Shown: positions 8,765 through 19,072, numbered from the stretch's first letter. The stretch: DNA of 45,429 nucleotides from Oscillospiraceae bacterium (GCA_015064425.1 SVSF01000002.1:1-45429); one strand, 5' to 3'. A program made the numbers and translations. Notes: generated from the letters alone by a model not told the origin.

Positions 8765-11700
8765 TCAGGCACCTTTAAGCTTTTCCTGCAATTCCTCTGT
8801 AAGGCAATACATCTCTTTTTCTTTAAAAGAATACTGCTTGGAGATATCCGAAATAATGCTTTCGATATATTCCGAGAGCCTGTTAACGAGCGCCTTACTT
8901 ATATCTGCACGTCTCAGTACAGCCGCCGCCTCCGCAACATTGCATATAAATCCGTTTCTGCACAGTTTTACCGTAAATTCTTCCACGTCGGAAAATACGG
9001 TATCCGCCGCAGGCAGTCTTGATATTCCTCTGGTTTCCCATTCCGTATAGGCGTCATACCAAAGGTCCGATATATCCTCATTCTTGCTGATCCAACGTAT
9101 GATCCCATTGATATCATTAAGCTTAACACCGTTTCCGTCTTTGTCCTCCATAGGATATTCAACGGCATCGAGAAGGTATCTGCAATACTCTTCCCCATTT
9201 TCCGGCAGTCTCAACTGCTTATTGGCATACCCATAGACAAAGGCTTTTATCAAACGCTTCTCTTTTTCGGCACGGGCCTTAGGACTTACGGGCGGAACGT
9301 CCAAATTCATTCCAGGCAATATATACGGTTCCCAAAGCTCACTGTATCTTGTTTTCTTGGCAGACAGAGCTTTCCTGCAACTCATATATGCACCCGTCTC
9401 ACGTCCGTCCTCGTTCATAAGGTCCAGTTCGTGAACCGACAGACCCATGATCTGCTTTACAACGTAAAGCTCATTTTCTTCTGCTTCGGAAGTGAAAGCT
9501 ATAGAATCCGCACTTTCGCCAAAACTGTAAAAGATGCCTTCTATCTCGGATGTATCTTCTCTGTTCAAACGGTCCGAGAGCAATAGACCGGTATAAGATA
9601 TAATATGGCTTCTGCTTCCTGTATCGTCTGCGGTCACTTTGAGAGAAGGATTTGCGACACTCATTATTTTCCGTACCGTTGCGCCCTTATTGCTTACCGC
9701 ACAAACGCCGGGATCCGGATCATTTATAGCCTCTATAATATTCTTTTTCAAATGATCTCTGCAGAAAGGACTCTCCTTTACATTCTTTATCGCCATGGAC
9801 GTCAAGGCATCCCGATAACTTTCAAAATTCTTTTCTCCGGACAGTATGTATCCCTCTGTATAAAGAAGCATATCACTGTCGAGCACGTCTTTTATTTCTG
9901 CTTCCTTTATAGCTTTTATAAAGCTGTTTAACGCTGTATTTCTGTCATCCAAGGAAGCATATACGTTTATGTCTGTTCCGACAGATGCTCCGTCTTTTCT
10001 GTTTGCACGGCTTAGCTCGCCTTCTATTGAGTCAAGCTCGAAACTTAAGGCTCTGAAGAAATCCACATAATATCCGAGCTTCTGTTCGACCTCGTCAAGC
10101 ATTATCTCAAAGAATGCATTTCTCAGCTTTCTTCTGACCTTTGCGAAGATAAGCTCCGCATCATCCAGAAAAAGCTCTTTATCGGCTGTCAATGTGCCGC
10201 ATACGCTTCTTTCCTTTTGAGCCAGCATTGCAAAGCGCATTACTCCGCCCTTTGCATATCTGCACTTCTTTCCTTTATATATAGGAACGCTTAATATCCT
10301 CTCCGTTCCAAGCTTTATCTTTGTTTCTTTGTCAAGATACAGGTAAAGAGCCGAAAGTCTGAGAGCCGATGCAACGGGATCCGCCGCTTCTCCGTCCAAA
10401 CGTATTACCTTTTTTATCAAAGATATGTTTCCATCGGCTGAGTTAAGCTCTTTTCTGAACTCGTCGCCCTTTTCTCTGAGCTTCTCTTCCAGAACGCCGT
10501 CACAGAGTTCGGTAAATATATTTTCAAGTGACGCCCCTCGGGCCCAAAGATGCTTCTTTTGACCATGGGGAGTTTTTATCTTGTTTATTTCTCTTTCTAG
10601 ATCTGATCTTTCTTCGAAGTAAGCCTCAAATTCATCTTTAAAATATGAGTATATCTTTTCTTCCGCACCATCTATAAGATCAAGGTCCGATATCTCCGAC
10701 AAAATGTCGGTATCCTTTCCCAAGCACGAAACTATGCTTTCCGGCACGTTTGTGCTTTTGTATGTGAAAATACCGTTTCCGAGATCGGAAAACATACTTT
10801 CAAGCCCTTCGGCATAATTTTTCACGGGCTTTTCGTTCTTTTCTCCGCACATAAGCCTCATTTCAGCCTTGTTTTTTGCAAGCTCCGAAAGTCTTCCGTA
10901 AAGCTCTGACCAACGGCGGAAATACGTTTCCGTAACACGTGCGGTACCCAAGTATTCCGCAATGCTTTCCCAAGGGTATTTTATTTTCGTTATGAGTGCG
11001 CTTCCGAATATGGGGCATCTTGTATTCTTACATTCACCTTTTTTATCAGGTGCCTCAGAGCTGATCAATGCCTTGATCACCGAAGCCGCATTATCGATAT
11101 GCACCGATACAGATTCCGTTCCAGGCTGTTTGCCGCATACGTATACGCTTTCAAACGGCAAAGGAGCGTTTTCTGTAAATTCTTTATTTCTGCAATCCCA
11201 CAAAAGACCGAGTATGGGATCTCGTTCATCTCCCAGCCTATATTCGGGAGCCAAACAGTCATTTTCGTTTCCGCATATGCTCAGGTTTACTGCATTAAGC
11301 TCTGCAAGAGCTGCATATGCGTTTGCTTCCGCTTTAACATATTGCTCTCCGCGCAAAACTCCGCTGTATATCTCGGGGGAAAACAGTATAGCTTTTGCAA
11401 TACTGTCCTTACCGAACTTTTCCTTTATGTATTTCTTTACGAACAATGTAACGGGCAAAAGAAGTCCCGAACCCGTACCTCCTGCCAAAGAGGCAACAAC
11501 GTATATTTCTACTTTTTCGGCATCTCCGTTTTTAGCAACGCCGTCTATATAATTACAGAATGAGTTTTTGTTTTCTTCATCTGCCATATGGCAAACAAAC
11601 TGTAAAAGAGCCTTCGTTCTCCAAAGACCGGTACCGTTATCCATTCGTACGGACTTTATAAACTCGTTCTGAGTATCTTCAAAGTCATAGGGGAACCATG

Positions 11701-11917
11701 TCCCGAGCTTTGCTCCGTCAAGTATCGAGACTGTTTCGAAGAGTCTCTCGTTGCGGGCAAGTGAAACAGTTTCGGAAGAAGAAGAATATTCGTTCACACT
11801 CATATCCGTATCTACAGAAAGTATTCCCACGTCAGATCTGTTTGTTTTTTGCGAAAAGGACCGCATACATTTGCATCCGCTTTCGCCTATACCTATTAAA
11901 AGTATCTGCCTTCCCAT
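8765..11917 (-). CDS. Tubulin/FtsZ-like GTPase family protein, paralogue B
   Basis: A 1050-residue protein. The N-terminus has an FtsZ/tubulin-type Rossmann start (RQILLIGIGESGCKCM) and the tubulin signature loop AGGTGSG at 145-151, as in the Tubulin_2 family of giant bacterial tubulin-like proteins. The remaining 800 residues are specific to this group and partly coiled. It is a diverged paralogue of the upstream gene: both share G-x-W-R-x-K after the N-terminal region, the glycine loop and a late W-x-P-x-I motif. The first nucleotide-binding loop differs (GESG here, GGTG in the partner). ATG 11917 is chosen over an upstream in-frame ATG (11980) because it has AAGGAG six bases before it and begins at the conserved fold. 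Expected to bind GTP and perhaps polymerise in the cytoplasm. Confidence 0.85.
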   Translation of the reverse strand: MGRQILLIGIGESGCKCMRSFSQKTNRSDVGILSVDTDMSVNEYSSSSETVSLARNERLFETVSILDGAKLGTWFPYDFEDTQNEFIKSVRMDNGTGLWRTKALLQFVCHMADEENKNSFCNYIDGVAKNGDAEKVEIYVVASLAGGTGSGLLLPVTLFVKKYIKEKFGKDSIAKAILFSPEIYSGVLRGEQYVKAEANAYAALAELNAVNLSICGNENDCLAPEYRLGDERDPILGLLWDCRNKEFTENAPLPFESVYVCGKQPGTESVSVHIDNAASVIKALISSEAPDKKGECKNTRCPIFGSALITKIKYPWESIAEYLGTARVTETYFRRWSELYGRLSELAKNKAEMRLMCGEKNEKPVKNYAEGLESMFSDLGNGIFTYKSTNVPESIVSCLGKDTDILSEISDLDLIDGAEEKIYSYFKDEFEAYFEERSDLEREINKIKTPHGQKKHLWARGASLENIFTELCDGVLEEKLREKGDEFRKELNSADGNISLIKKVIRLDGEAADPVASALRLSALYLYLDKETKIKLGTERILSVPIYKGKKCRYAKGGVMRFAMLAQKERSVCGTLTADKELFLDDAELIFAKVRRKLRNAFFEIMLDEVEQKLGYYVDFFRALSFELDSIEGELSRANRKDGASVGTDINVYASLDDRNTALNSFIKAIKEAEIKDVLDSDMLLYTEGYILSGEKNFESYRDALTSMAIKNVKESPFCRDHLKKNIIEAINDPDPGVCAVSNKGATVRKIMSVANPSLKVTADDTGSRSHIISYTGLLLSDRLNREDTSEIEGIFYSFGESADSIAFTSEAEENELYVVKQIMGLSVHELDLMNEDGRETGAYMSCRKALSAKKTRYSELWEPYILPGMNLDVPPVSPKARAEKEKRLIKAFVYGYANKQLRLPENGEEYCRYLLDAVEYPMEDKDGNGVKLNDINGIIRWISKNEDISDLWYDAYTEWETRGISRLPAADTVFSDVEEFTVKLCRNGFICNVAEAAAVLRRADISKALVNRLSEYIESIISDISKQYSFKEKEMYCLTEELQEKLKGA

Positions 11918-11954
11918 AGTCTTCTCCTTAACTTGAGTTTTTGTTTTTTCTTTC

Positions 11955-11983
11955 CCCTTGCCGTCCTGAAAGGACGGCAAGGG
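11955..11983 (-). promoter_or_regulatory. Intercistronic hairpin between the two tubulin-like genes
   Basis: A perfect 13-bp inverted repeat (CCCTTGCCGTCCT at 11955-11967 with its complement at 11971-11983) has a 3-nt loop. In the direction of transcription it is followed by A-rich rather than T-rich sequence, so it is not a standard terminator. It could be an RNA processing or stability element that sets the ratio of the two paralogues. Confidence 0.6.
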
Positions 11984-11996
11984 AGTTTAAATGATA

Positions 11997-14900
11997 TTAT
12001 GCTTCGGTTTCTACTATTTCAGCTATTTCTTCAGCTTCTGTCTTTTCTTCGGTATCTTCATCCTTAAAATTGCTTGCTATGAATTCAAGAATTCTGCAAA
12101 CGTCTGCGCCGTAATCCTTGCTTGACAGGTCATAATTGCTGTTTACACAGATCTTTCCTGTCTCGTCCATGGGATTATCGATGCATACCGTCTTGAAGGT
12201 ATTGGATCTGTTGAGCCACATTGCGATATTGTTGAAATAATCTCTGCTGTTGGCACCGGAGTTACAAACAAGCTTGGAACCGGCAACTGCCTCAAATACG
12301 TTGTCAAGCTGCTGTCTGTATACCTGAATAAATCTTTCGGGAGTATTAACGGAATTCGTACGGAACTCGGTAATATCTCTGAATACGTTATATGCAACCT
12401 TGAGTATTCTTTCCGCATCGTCACAGTCACGTCCAAGTTCTTCGCTTGTCTTGATCATGTATGCGAATTCGATTATGTTGGGACCTACTCTGTCAACGTT
12501 TGCAGGTCTTCCACCTTCGATCCTTACCTTTCTGCAGGACTTATTGCCCTTATCGGAAGCATCTCTGAAGAGGCTTTCGGTAAGCATACGCATAAAGGGC
12601 ATTCTTGTCATAGCGCTTTCAAGTGCGGATATCTCGGAGGGGTTGTCACTTGCTATGCTGGGAAGAGCGGTCATCTGACGTGCTATGTCCTCGTCAAACT
12701 TCTTGCTCCATTCATCGACGAGGTCTGTCTCATTTCTCATCCATGCAACGAGCTGAGCAACGTTCTTACTATTGATAAGTTTTCCTTCGGTATCGGTAAT
12801 TCTTGTATCCTTATACTCGAAGTAGTAACGGCCCTTGTCTCCGCCGATACCGGGCTTATATACAAGCTCCTCAGACTTGAATCCGTAGAAGAGAGCCTTG
12901 ATCATCTGATCGTCGCACTGTTTTTCCTTTTCCTTGTTCATAAAGGGCAGGTAGCCTCTCTTGTGGAGGTCAAAGCCGATGTGGGGGTTCCACATATCAG
13001 TATCATACTTCTTGCTGTTTTCAAGAGCTGTGCAGTAATTTCTGTAGTATGTGTTATCTGCACCGAGCTCATCAAACTTGGCAATACGGAGAGGAGTGAT
13101 ATCCATTATCTCACCTGTGCAGTAAAGTACCTGATCGGATACTGTGGATACGATGGATACTCTTGCCGCACTGTTACCGGAATATGTACGGATAAACTCT
13201 TCGGAGCAGGAACGGATAATATCCGATTCCTTGGTCTGATCTGCGGGAAGTCTGAGTCCGAATTCCTCTGCGTGTTTCTTTATGTACTTACCCGTTTCAA
13301 GAGATATCATAAATACTATGATATTTGAAGGCTGAACTAATTCCTCGCCGTCGCACTCAGCCTTAAGTCTGAGGGAAGGTGTAGCAAGATCCTGTGCAAT
13401 AGAGAAGCTTGAACGGAAAGCAGCTTCAATGTCCTTGGGGTTGGGATTTTCTCCGCAGGAAGCAACGATAGCTTCAATTGCATTGTAAGAAGCAATCTTC
13501 TCATACGCCTCGTTTTTGGTTATGAACTTACGATAAGAATCTACCATACTGCTGAACAGAGACTTGTAAGCCTTTGAGTCCTTATCGTTCCAGTTGTCAC
13601 CGGAGGATGCGGCAATTGCTGCCTTGTATGCAGATTCGAATACTCCCTTACCAACAACAGAGTCTGTAGCAACAAGCTCGCTTTCGGTAGCGGGACCGCC
13701 CTCGGAAACTATCTCCTTGAATATGCGCTCCTTAGCTTCCTTAGAGGAGAATACGTTGATAGCGCTGTCGATATTGCCGGAATCCTTTCTCTTGGCAGTC
13801 TTTGTAGCCTCAACAAGCTCTTCCTTTTCTTTTTCGAAGCGGTTGAAGAAGTTGCGGTACTTGGAAATAAGCTCGTCAACATCCTTCGCTATCCTTACGA
13901 ATACCTTCTGCATAAGCTGTGACTGAGCGCTCCAGCAGATATTTTCAGCTATTCTCTTCGCATCGATAGCAATCATCTTAACGTCAGCCTTGGGATCTGT
14001 CTTAGCCTTGTTGAAGTTTTCCTCTTCTCTGGAGGTCTTTATAAATCTTTCCTCTCCGAGGCCATAGTAGCGGCTCTTGGAAACGTTGAAATCGATCTCG
14101 TCGGTATCGTCCTCGGGAACTGTAAGAAGGAATTCCGGAACAGATTCTATCTTTCTTGCTCTGATTTCCTTCCATTCCTCAAAACGGCTGTCGATCTTAT
14201 CTGTAAGAAGCTTTCTGAAGCGGCAGAGCTGTACCATTGCCGCAACGGGATGTATGTAATCGCCTTTCTTGCAGAGTATTCTGTCTGCGAAATACATTTT
14301 CCCTTCTGCGTATTCCTGCTTCTTCTTGTCAAGCGTGATAACAGAATCCGCTGTGCTTGTGGTAGTCCTCTTTATTTCTGAAACGCATTCTTGGAAATAC
14401 TTAAGCAGATATTCCGATGCAGCGATTGCCTTGGGAACGATCTCCATCTTTGTGACCTTCGCTTTTTCGTCAACGTAGAATTCCTCGTTTATCTGGTTTG
14501 CGATGTCCTCTGTGTTGGTGATCTTTGTTTTGATAAGCTCTTCAAGCTCTGCAAAATATGAATCGACTACGGTTGCATCAAGCTTCTTGCCCTTTTCGTC
14601 ATAGAGAGCGGTTCCTCTCTCTACTAGTGAAACGATATCGTCATTGCTTTCGTTTGCGGCAATGTCGTCGAAAGCTTCAAGAACAAGATTTGCATATTCG
14701 CCGTCTTTCATCGTATAACGGCTCTTGGACTCCTTGGCAAACTGTTCCTTTTCACGAATTGTAGCCTCGACCTTCTTGTGGAGCACGAGCCACTCGTTGT
14801 CACAGCTGTCAAGTGTCTTCTGATGAGCTACGTACTCAAGAATAGAGTCAACGGGGAATCTGATCTGGGATGTGGAAACTCCGGCATATACGGCATTACT

Positions 14901-15839
14901 TCCGTTATTCTGAGAACGAAGGAGCTCGTGATTGGAGAACTCGCTGTCGAATGCCGCTCCGATATCTGTACAAAGGATAGTATAGAGGGAGTTTGCAAGA
15001 ACTATCTCATGAGCACTTACAGAGTTGAGGCCGGGTATTCTGTCAAGAAGGAATACCTGGGAGAAGGGTGCTGCTTCGGGCGTCCAATAGCTCTTGTCGG
15101 ATGCATCGAAAAGCACGCCTACCGTGGGCTCGTCGGGATGTCCTATTCTGAACTTTACAGGAGCCTTCTTCTGTGCACTTCTTCCTGCATTATAATTTCT
15201 TGCAACAAGATTGATAGCGTTAAGCTCTCTCAAGATAGCATATGCGTTTGCATATACCTTGATCTTGTTTTCGGGAGTCTGAGAGTCTGCAAAGATCTCA
15301 GGAAGTGCTATCATTGCATTTACGATAGGATCCTTGCCAAGGTTCTTTCTGATATAGCGCTTTGCGAAAAGTGCTATCGGAATAAAGGAACCCGAACCGG
15401 TACCGCCCGCTACAGAGGAGATAACGTATATCTCGCAAATTGCCGCAGGGTCAGCTACCATTTTTTCGAGAGCGCCTATGAACTTAGCTCTTTCAAGAGG
15501 CTTGTTCATAAGGTTGAGGAATGCAAGGTATGATTTCTTACGCCACTGAGAAGCGCCTCTTACCATTTCCTGCGAACGGACCTGCTCGTTGTCGCAGGGG
15601 AACCACTCGCGCAGATAGTTCTTTCCGAATCTGTCGCAGACAGTACCCACGCTTGCGGAATCCGCCATTACGACGGGAGTTGCGGCATCTATGTTCTTGA
15701 TGTCGCCTGCGTCGGTATCAAATACCAATGCAGTAATGTGGTTGTCGTTGTGCTTACCAAACTGCTGATATCTCTTAAAAAATGTATCAACAGCTCTGCT
15801 GCCGGTTCCTCCGACACCGATCAAGAGAATGTTTTTCAT
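11997..15839 (-). CDS. Tubulin/FtsZ-like GTPase family protein, paralogue A
   Basis: A 1280-residue protein with a clear FtsZ/tubulin GTP-binding N-terminus: KNILLIGVGGTGSRAV (residues 2-17) and the signature loop AGGTGSGS (144-151), flanked by strands as in the Tubulin_2 family. It is much longer than FtsZ (about 350-400 residues); the extra 900 residues are mostly helical and charged, ending in a Glu-rich tail. ATG 15839 follows AAGGAG with a 10-nt spacer. It lies 36 nt after the vWA gene and 80 nt before its paralogue. Tubulin-like proteins encoded beside vWA proteins have been described as a putative membrane-remodelling system (Makarova and Koonin, FtsZ-like families); this locus fits that theme. 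Whether it forms filaments is unknown. Confidence 0.88.
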   Translation of the reverse strand: MKNILLIGVGGTGSRAVDTFFKRYQQFGKHNDNHITALVFDTDAGDIKNIDAATPVVMADSASVGTVCDRFGKNYLREWFPCDNEQVRSQEMVRGASQWRKKSYLAFLNLMNKPLERAKFIGALEKMVADPAAICEIYVISSVAGGTGSGSFIPIALFAKRYIRKNLGKDPIVNAMIALPEIFADSQTPENKIKVYANAYAILRELNAINLVARNYNAGRSAQKKAPVKFRIGHPDEPTVGVLFDASDKSYWTPEAAPFSQVFLLDRIPGLNSVSAHEIVLANSLYTILCTDIGAAFDSEFSNHELLRSQNNGSNAVYAGVSTSQIRFPVDSILEYVAHQKTLDSCDNEWLVLHKKVEATIREKEQFAKESKSRYTMKDGEYANLVLEAFDDIAANESNDDIVSLVERGTALYDEKGKKLDATVVDSYFAELEELIKTKITNTEDIANQINEEFYVDEKAKVTKMEIVPKAIAASEYLLKYFQECVSEIKRTTTSTADSVITLDKKKQEYAEGKMYFADRILCKKGDYIHPVAAMVQLCRFRKLLTDKIDSRFEEWKEIRARKIESVPEFLLTVPEDDTDEIDFNVSKSRYYGLGEERFIKTSREEENFNKAKTDPKADVKMIAIDAKRIAENICWSAQSQLMQKVFVRIAKDVDELISKYRNFFNRFEKEKEELVEATKTAKRKDSGNIDSAINVFSSKEAKERIFKEIVSEGGPATESELVATDSVVGKGVFESAYKAAIAASSGDNWNDKDSKAYKSLFSSMVDSYRKFITKNEAYEKIASYNAIEAIVASCGENPNPKDIEAAFRSSFSIAQDLATPSLRLKAECDGEELVQPSNIIVFMISLETGKYIKKHAEEFGLRLPADQTKESDIIRSCSEEFIRTYSGNSAARVSIVSTVSDQVLYCTGEIMDITPLRIAKFDELGADNTYYRNYCTALENSKKYDTDMWNPHIGFDLHKRGYLPFMNKEKEKQCDDQMIKALFYGFKSEELVYKPGIGGDKGRYYFEYKDTRITDTEGKLINSKNVAQLVAWMRNETDLVDEWSKKFDEDIARQMTALPSIASDNPSEISALESAMTRMPFMRMLTESLFRDASDKGNKSCRKVRIEGGRPANVDRVGPNIIEFAYMIKTSEELGRDCDDAERILKVAYNVFRDITEFRTNSVNTPERFIQVYRQQLDNVFEAVAGSKLVCNSGANSRDYFNNIAMWLNRSNTFKTVCIDNPMDETGKICVNSNYDLSSKDYGADVCRILEFIASNFKDEDTEEKTEAEEIAEIVETEA

Positions 15840-15875
15840 AGTCCTGTGTCTCCTTTTTTATTTGAAAATTATTTA

Positions 15876-18800
15876 TCAATCTTTTCTTTTTACGAATACG
15901 AAAATTTCCTTCAGCTTCTGCTCGGAATCAAAGATACCGTAAGGTGTAGTTCCCATATTGCTTTCCTGCCCCACTACCTTGGCACCGTTTGACTGACCCT
16001 TGTAATATCTTCTTACTTCTCCGGAAGTAAGGATATCCTTAATGGGCTGACGTGAGCCCTTATAATCCTTTTTGGAGATCTCCTTCATAATAGTCTGATA
16101 TGCTTTTCCGGCCTCGCTGCTGTCTCTTGTGAAGGAAAGGCTTCTCATATTCTTAAGGAATTTGATCTGCGCTTTTTCCTTACCCTTAACGAATTTTATC
16201 TCCGCAAGACCCGCTATGCTTTCGTCAGGCTGGTTTCCCCAGAATGGTAAAACAAATACGAATCTTCTCCAATGCCAGAGCCACTTTTCCTTAAATCCGA
16301 GGTTTACCGGAACGTAAGACATAGTGATCTTCGAGGAACTGTCCATAGGAAGACGTATCCTTAAGAAGGTTCCCGAAGGGAAGCTCTTGGCTATAAAGAA
16401 GCCTATGATAAACAGAATTATGTGTATGACAAGAAGTATTACCAGTATCCTCCATATATATGACCAAAGAGAACTTGCCGTAAATTCGAAGCTGTCGGTA
16501 TCTTCGCAGCCAAAGCAGGATACGCTCACTTCCTTTTCGCCGTTAAGTATCAACATAGCGAAGAAGGTCTGGAAAGGATTTATCATATCGCGCGTCACTC
16601 TTACGTTGACCGTGCCATAACCCTCATAAGCTTCAACGCTTACCTCTTTCCCGCAAGGCAGCCAAACGAAAGAGCCGAAGGTTCCCTTGTCCTTCACCGC
16701 AATATCTCCGGAATTATAGAGATTCTGCATTTCATTGAGGGGCATAGGCTCTCCGTCTCTCAAAAGTCTGAAACGAAGGACCGCCGTACTTTCATCCAAA
16801 GCAAACCTGTCTACCCTCTTGTTAGGAGACTGGATCGCTTCAAGCACGTACGAGGATCTTTCCACAATAATGTTTGCCGACGCCTCGGACATAATGGAGG
16901 TATCTGTCGTAAGATTGGCAACGAGCTTTATTTCAAGTTCTCCCGCCTTTATTGGTACCGTAGAAAGAGTATCGGAATTCGGAACGTAGGTCAGCACGTT
17001 TCCTTCTATTACGGCATAGGAACTGAGCTCAACGTCTCCGATAGTAAGTGAGTACGAAATTATATTGCTGTCAAAATTTATGGGAGCTCCGTCTGTCATG
17101 AGCTCAAATCTTATATGTGTACCGTTTTTGGAAAGCTGGCTTTCCGTCAGTGTAAATGCGGCATTTTCCGTAGCCTTTACTTCTACGGAAGTAGGTACGT
17201 AGGCGGCGCTGTGAGTATGTTCACGGGATATTCCGTCGGGAGAGATCACCTTCAGAGTTTCAGTATACTGTCCAAATGCCCCAAACGGTATCTCAGTCAG
17301 AGCGGTAAGTGTACCGTCGGGATTTACCTGGAGCTTCGAAGTTATCTCTTCTCCGTTTTCATTTACGAAGGAATGCTCCACCGTATATTTTTCAAGAGCA
17401 TCTTTGCTTCCGATAGGCGCATTTGATACGTACACGGTGTAAAGCGACTGGATCGAAGGATTCTTTCCGCCGTTGCTAGATATGAGCTCAGGGCATCCCT
17501 TATCCTCTATTCGGTAATGCGTCGGATCGCTTTCCACTATGCAGGTATCGGAAGAATACATCGTATACTTTCCGCCCATTACGCTTACGGAAACGCTGAC
17601 CTCATTGGTACCGAGAACAAGAGAGAACTCATCGCCGCACGCTCCGCTTTGTTCTGCATATGAGACCTTAGTCTCTACTTCTCCGAAAAGCTTCTCAAGA
17701 TCCATGATCTTGTTATTGGCTTTTTCCCTTACCTCGTATCCGATGCGTATCTTATCGTCGGGACGGAGATGGCTGTTGATATACTGCATATCAACGCGCT
17801 TGTACTCGTCGCCGTCAAGATATTCGTAATAGTGTTCAATGTTGAGTGCAGGCTCTGCCAATACCGCAACATCTTTTACCTCGGTATCGAAAGTAAGCTC
17901 AAGCTTTCCTCCGTACATATAAGGATCGCCTTTGAATACTGCAGAGTATCCCGACTTCATATTCAGGCTTTTCGGATTGAAAAAGCACTGCTGAACGGGA
18001 ACGATCTCCTTGCCCTCGTATTTTGCGCTCACGCTTCTTGCACCGCTGTTCTGAACAATGACGGATACGTTCTTGAAGGAGTACTCGTATTGATTAAGAT
18101 CCACAGTGACCGTGTTCCCTGAGATCTTGAAGTTTGCTTCGGGAAGAGTGTAACGTCCGGACATCTGGTTTGCTATATCCTGCATTACGTCTATGATGGA
18201 CGAGGGGTCCTTTGCAAGATACGGAGTAAACTTATAGGATCTGCAAAGCGAAGAACCCTTAAGGTCAAAGGCATCCATAAATCCAAGATATATGGTGTGC
18301 ATGGAGGGATAAGGAGATATGTACTCGTTTATCTTGCTCTCGGCATGCGCCTGATCCTTATTGTCAAACTGTCCGTCGGTAAAGATCAGCATCCAATATT
18401 CCGTATCGCTGCTTTCCATGGCAAGCTCTTCCTTGGTCTTAAGACCCCTTTGAGTAAGACTGTCTACCGCAGTCTTTATAGACTTTGACGGAGTTCCTCC
18501 CTTAGGATCTTTATTGAGAAATGAATTTTTCATTGCATTTTCAAGCTCGGCATTTCTGTCGGGAGCGCTCAGATCTATCTCAATGGACGGGTAGTTGTTC
18601 ATAGGCGTTATGATGAGAGTATCCTCCTCTCCCAGAAGCGCCATAAGCATCTGTATTGCATAGAGTGCGTAATCGTTCTTCTCCTGGGTCTCCGTATCCC
18701 CTATAAAGAGCATGGAACCGGAATTATCGAAAAGCACGGATACGACCTTTTTGGTAAAACGTACGTCATTCGTATCTCCCCCTGCCGTTCCGTCACCGAC

Positions 18801-18878
18801 AGCAAAAATATTTACGGCGCATAAGGCGATCATGACCGCCGCCAAAAAGACCGATGTCATTTTCTTGAAAGTCCTCAT
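15876..18878 (-). CDS. Secreted, membrane-anchored vWA domain protein
   Basis: A 1000-residue protein, first gene of the leftward operon. A signal peptide (about 1-27, ending near NIFA) is followed by a von Willebrand factor A domain (about 44-235) with a complete metal-binding MIDAS: D51-N-S-G-S55, the Thr in GGTPS, and the Asp in FTDGQ. The middle (about 240-830) is beta-rich and looks like tandem Ig-like/sandwich segments. One membrane segment (about 836-862) precedes a C-terminal tail of roughly 140 residues predicted to be cytoplasmic. The vWA is thus placed outside the cell and the tail inside, where it could meet the tubulin-like proteins encoded next. ATG 18878 (AAAGGA eight bases before it) is preferred to the upstream TTG at 18896. 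Confidence 0.87.
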   Translation of the reverse strand: MRTFKKMTSVFLAAVMIALCAVNIFAVGDGTAGGDTNDVRFTKKVVSVLFDNSGSMLFIGDTETQEKNDYALYAIQMLMALLGEEDTLIITPMNNYPSIEIDLSAPDRNAELENAMKNSFLNKDPKGGTPSKSIKTAVDSLTQRGLKTKEELAMESSDTEYWMLIFTDGQFDNKDQAHAESKINEYISPYPSMHTIYLGFMDAFDLKGSSLCRSYKFTPYLAKDPSSIIDVMQDIANQMSGRYTLPEANFKISGNTVTVDLNQYEYSFKNVSVIVQNSGARSVSAKYEGKEIVPVQQCFFNPKSLNMKSGYSAVFKGDPYMYGGKLELTFDTEVKDVAVLAEPALNIEHYYEYLDGDEYKRVDMQYINSHLRPDDKIRIGYEVREKANNKIMDLEKLFGEVETKVSYAEQSGACGDEFSLVLGTNEVSVSVSVMGGKYTMYSSDTCIVESDPTHYRIEDKGCPELISSNGGKNPSIQSLYTVYVSNAPIGSKDALEKYTVEHSFVNENGEEITSKLQVNPDGTLTALTEIPFGAFGQYTETLKVISPDGISREHTHSAAYVPTSVEVKATENAAFTLTESQLSKNGTHIRFELMTDGAPINFDSNIISYSLTIGDVELSSYAVIEGNVLTYVPNSDTLSTVPIKAGELEIKLVANLTTDTSIMSEASANIIVERSSYVLEAIQSPNKRVDRFALDESTAVLRFRLLRDGEPMPLNEMQNLYNSGDIAVKDKGTFGSFVWLPCGKEVSVEAYEGYGTVNVRVTRDMINPFQTFFAMLILNGEKEVSVSCFGCEDTDSFEFTASSLWSYIWRILVILLVIHIILFIIGFFIAKSFPSGTFLRIRLPMDSSSKITMSYVPVNLGFKEKWLWHWRRFVFVLPFWGNQPDESIAGLAEIKFVKGKEKAQIKFLKNMRSLSFTRDSSEAGKAYQTIMKEISKKDYKGSRQPIKDILTSGEVRRYYKGQSNGAKVVGQESNMGTTPYGIFDSEQKLKEIFVFVKRKD

Positions 18879-18954
18879 TGTCTCATTCCTTTGCAAGCTT
18901 TGTTTGTATTACAAGTTTAAAGTTACAGTTTTACCTTTAATATATATAATATAT

Positions 18955-18983
18955 TAATTTTATCGCAACATCTGTAACTTGTC
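18955..18983 (-). promoter_or_regulatory. Sigma-A-type promoter of the leftward operon
   Basis: On the minus strand, TTGACA (18978-18983) and TAAAAT (18955-18960) are separated by exactly 17 bp, about 75 nt upstream of the vWA start. A very AT-rich tract lies downstream. Confidence 0.75.
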
Positions 18984-19072
18984 AACAGTTTTGTGCATAT
19001 TACGACATATTTCATCAACTTTTTCTTTGCAATTTGTACATATTTTTCTTTGAACCTCGGTATGAGGATTTA

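Noticed and set aside
11955..11983. Terminator between the tubulin-like genes
   Set aside because: No T tract follows in the direction of transcription, so it is listed as an intercistronic hairpin instead.
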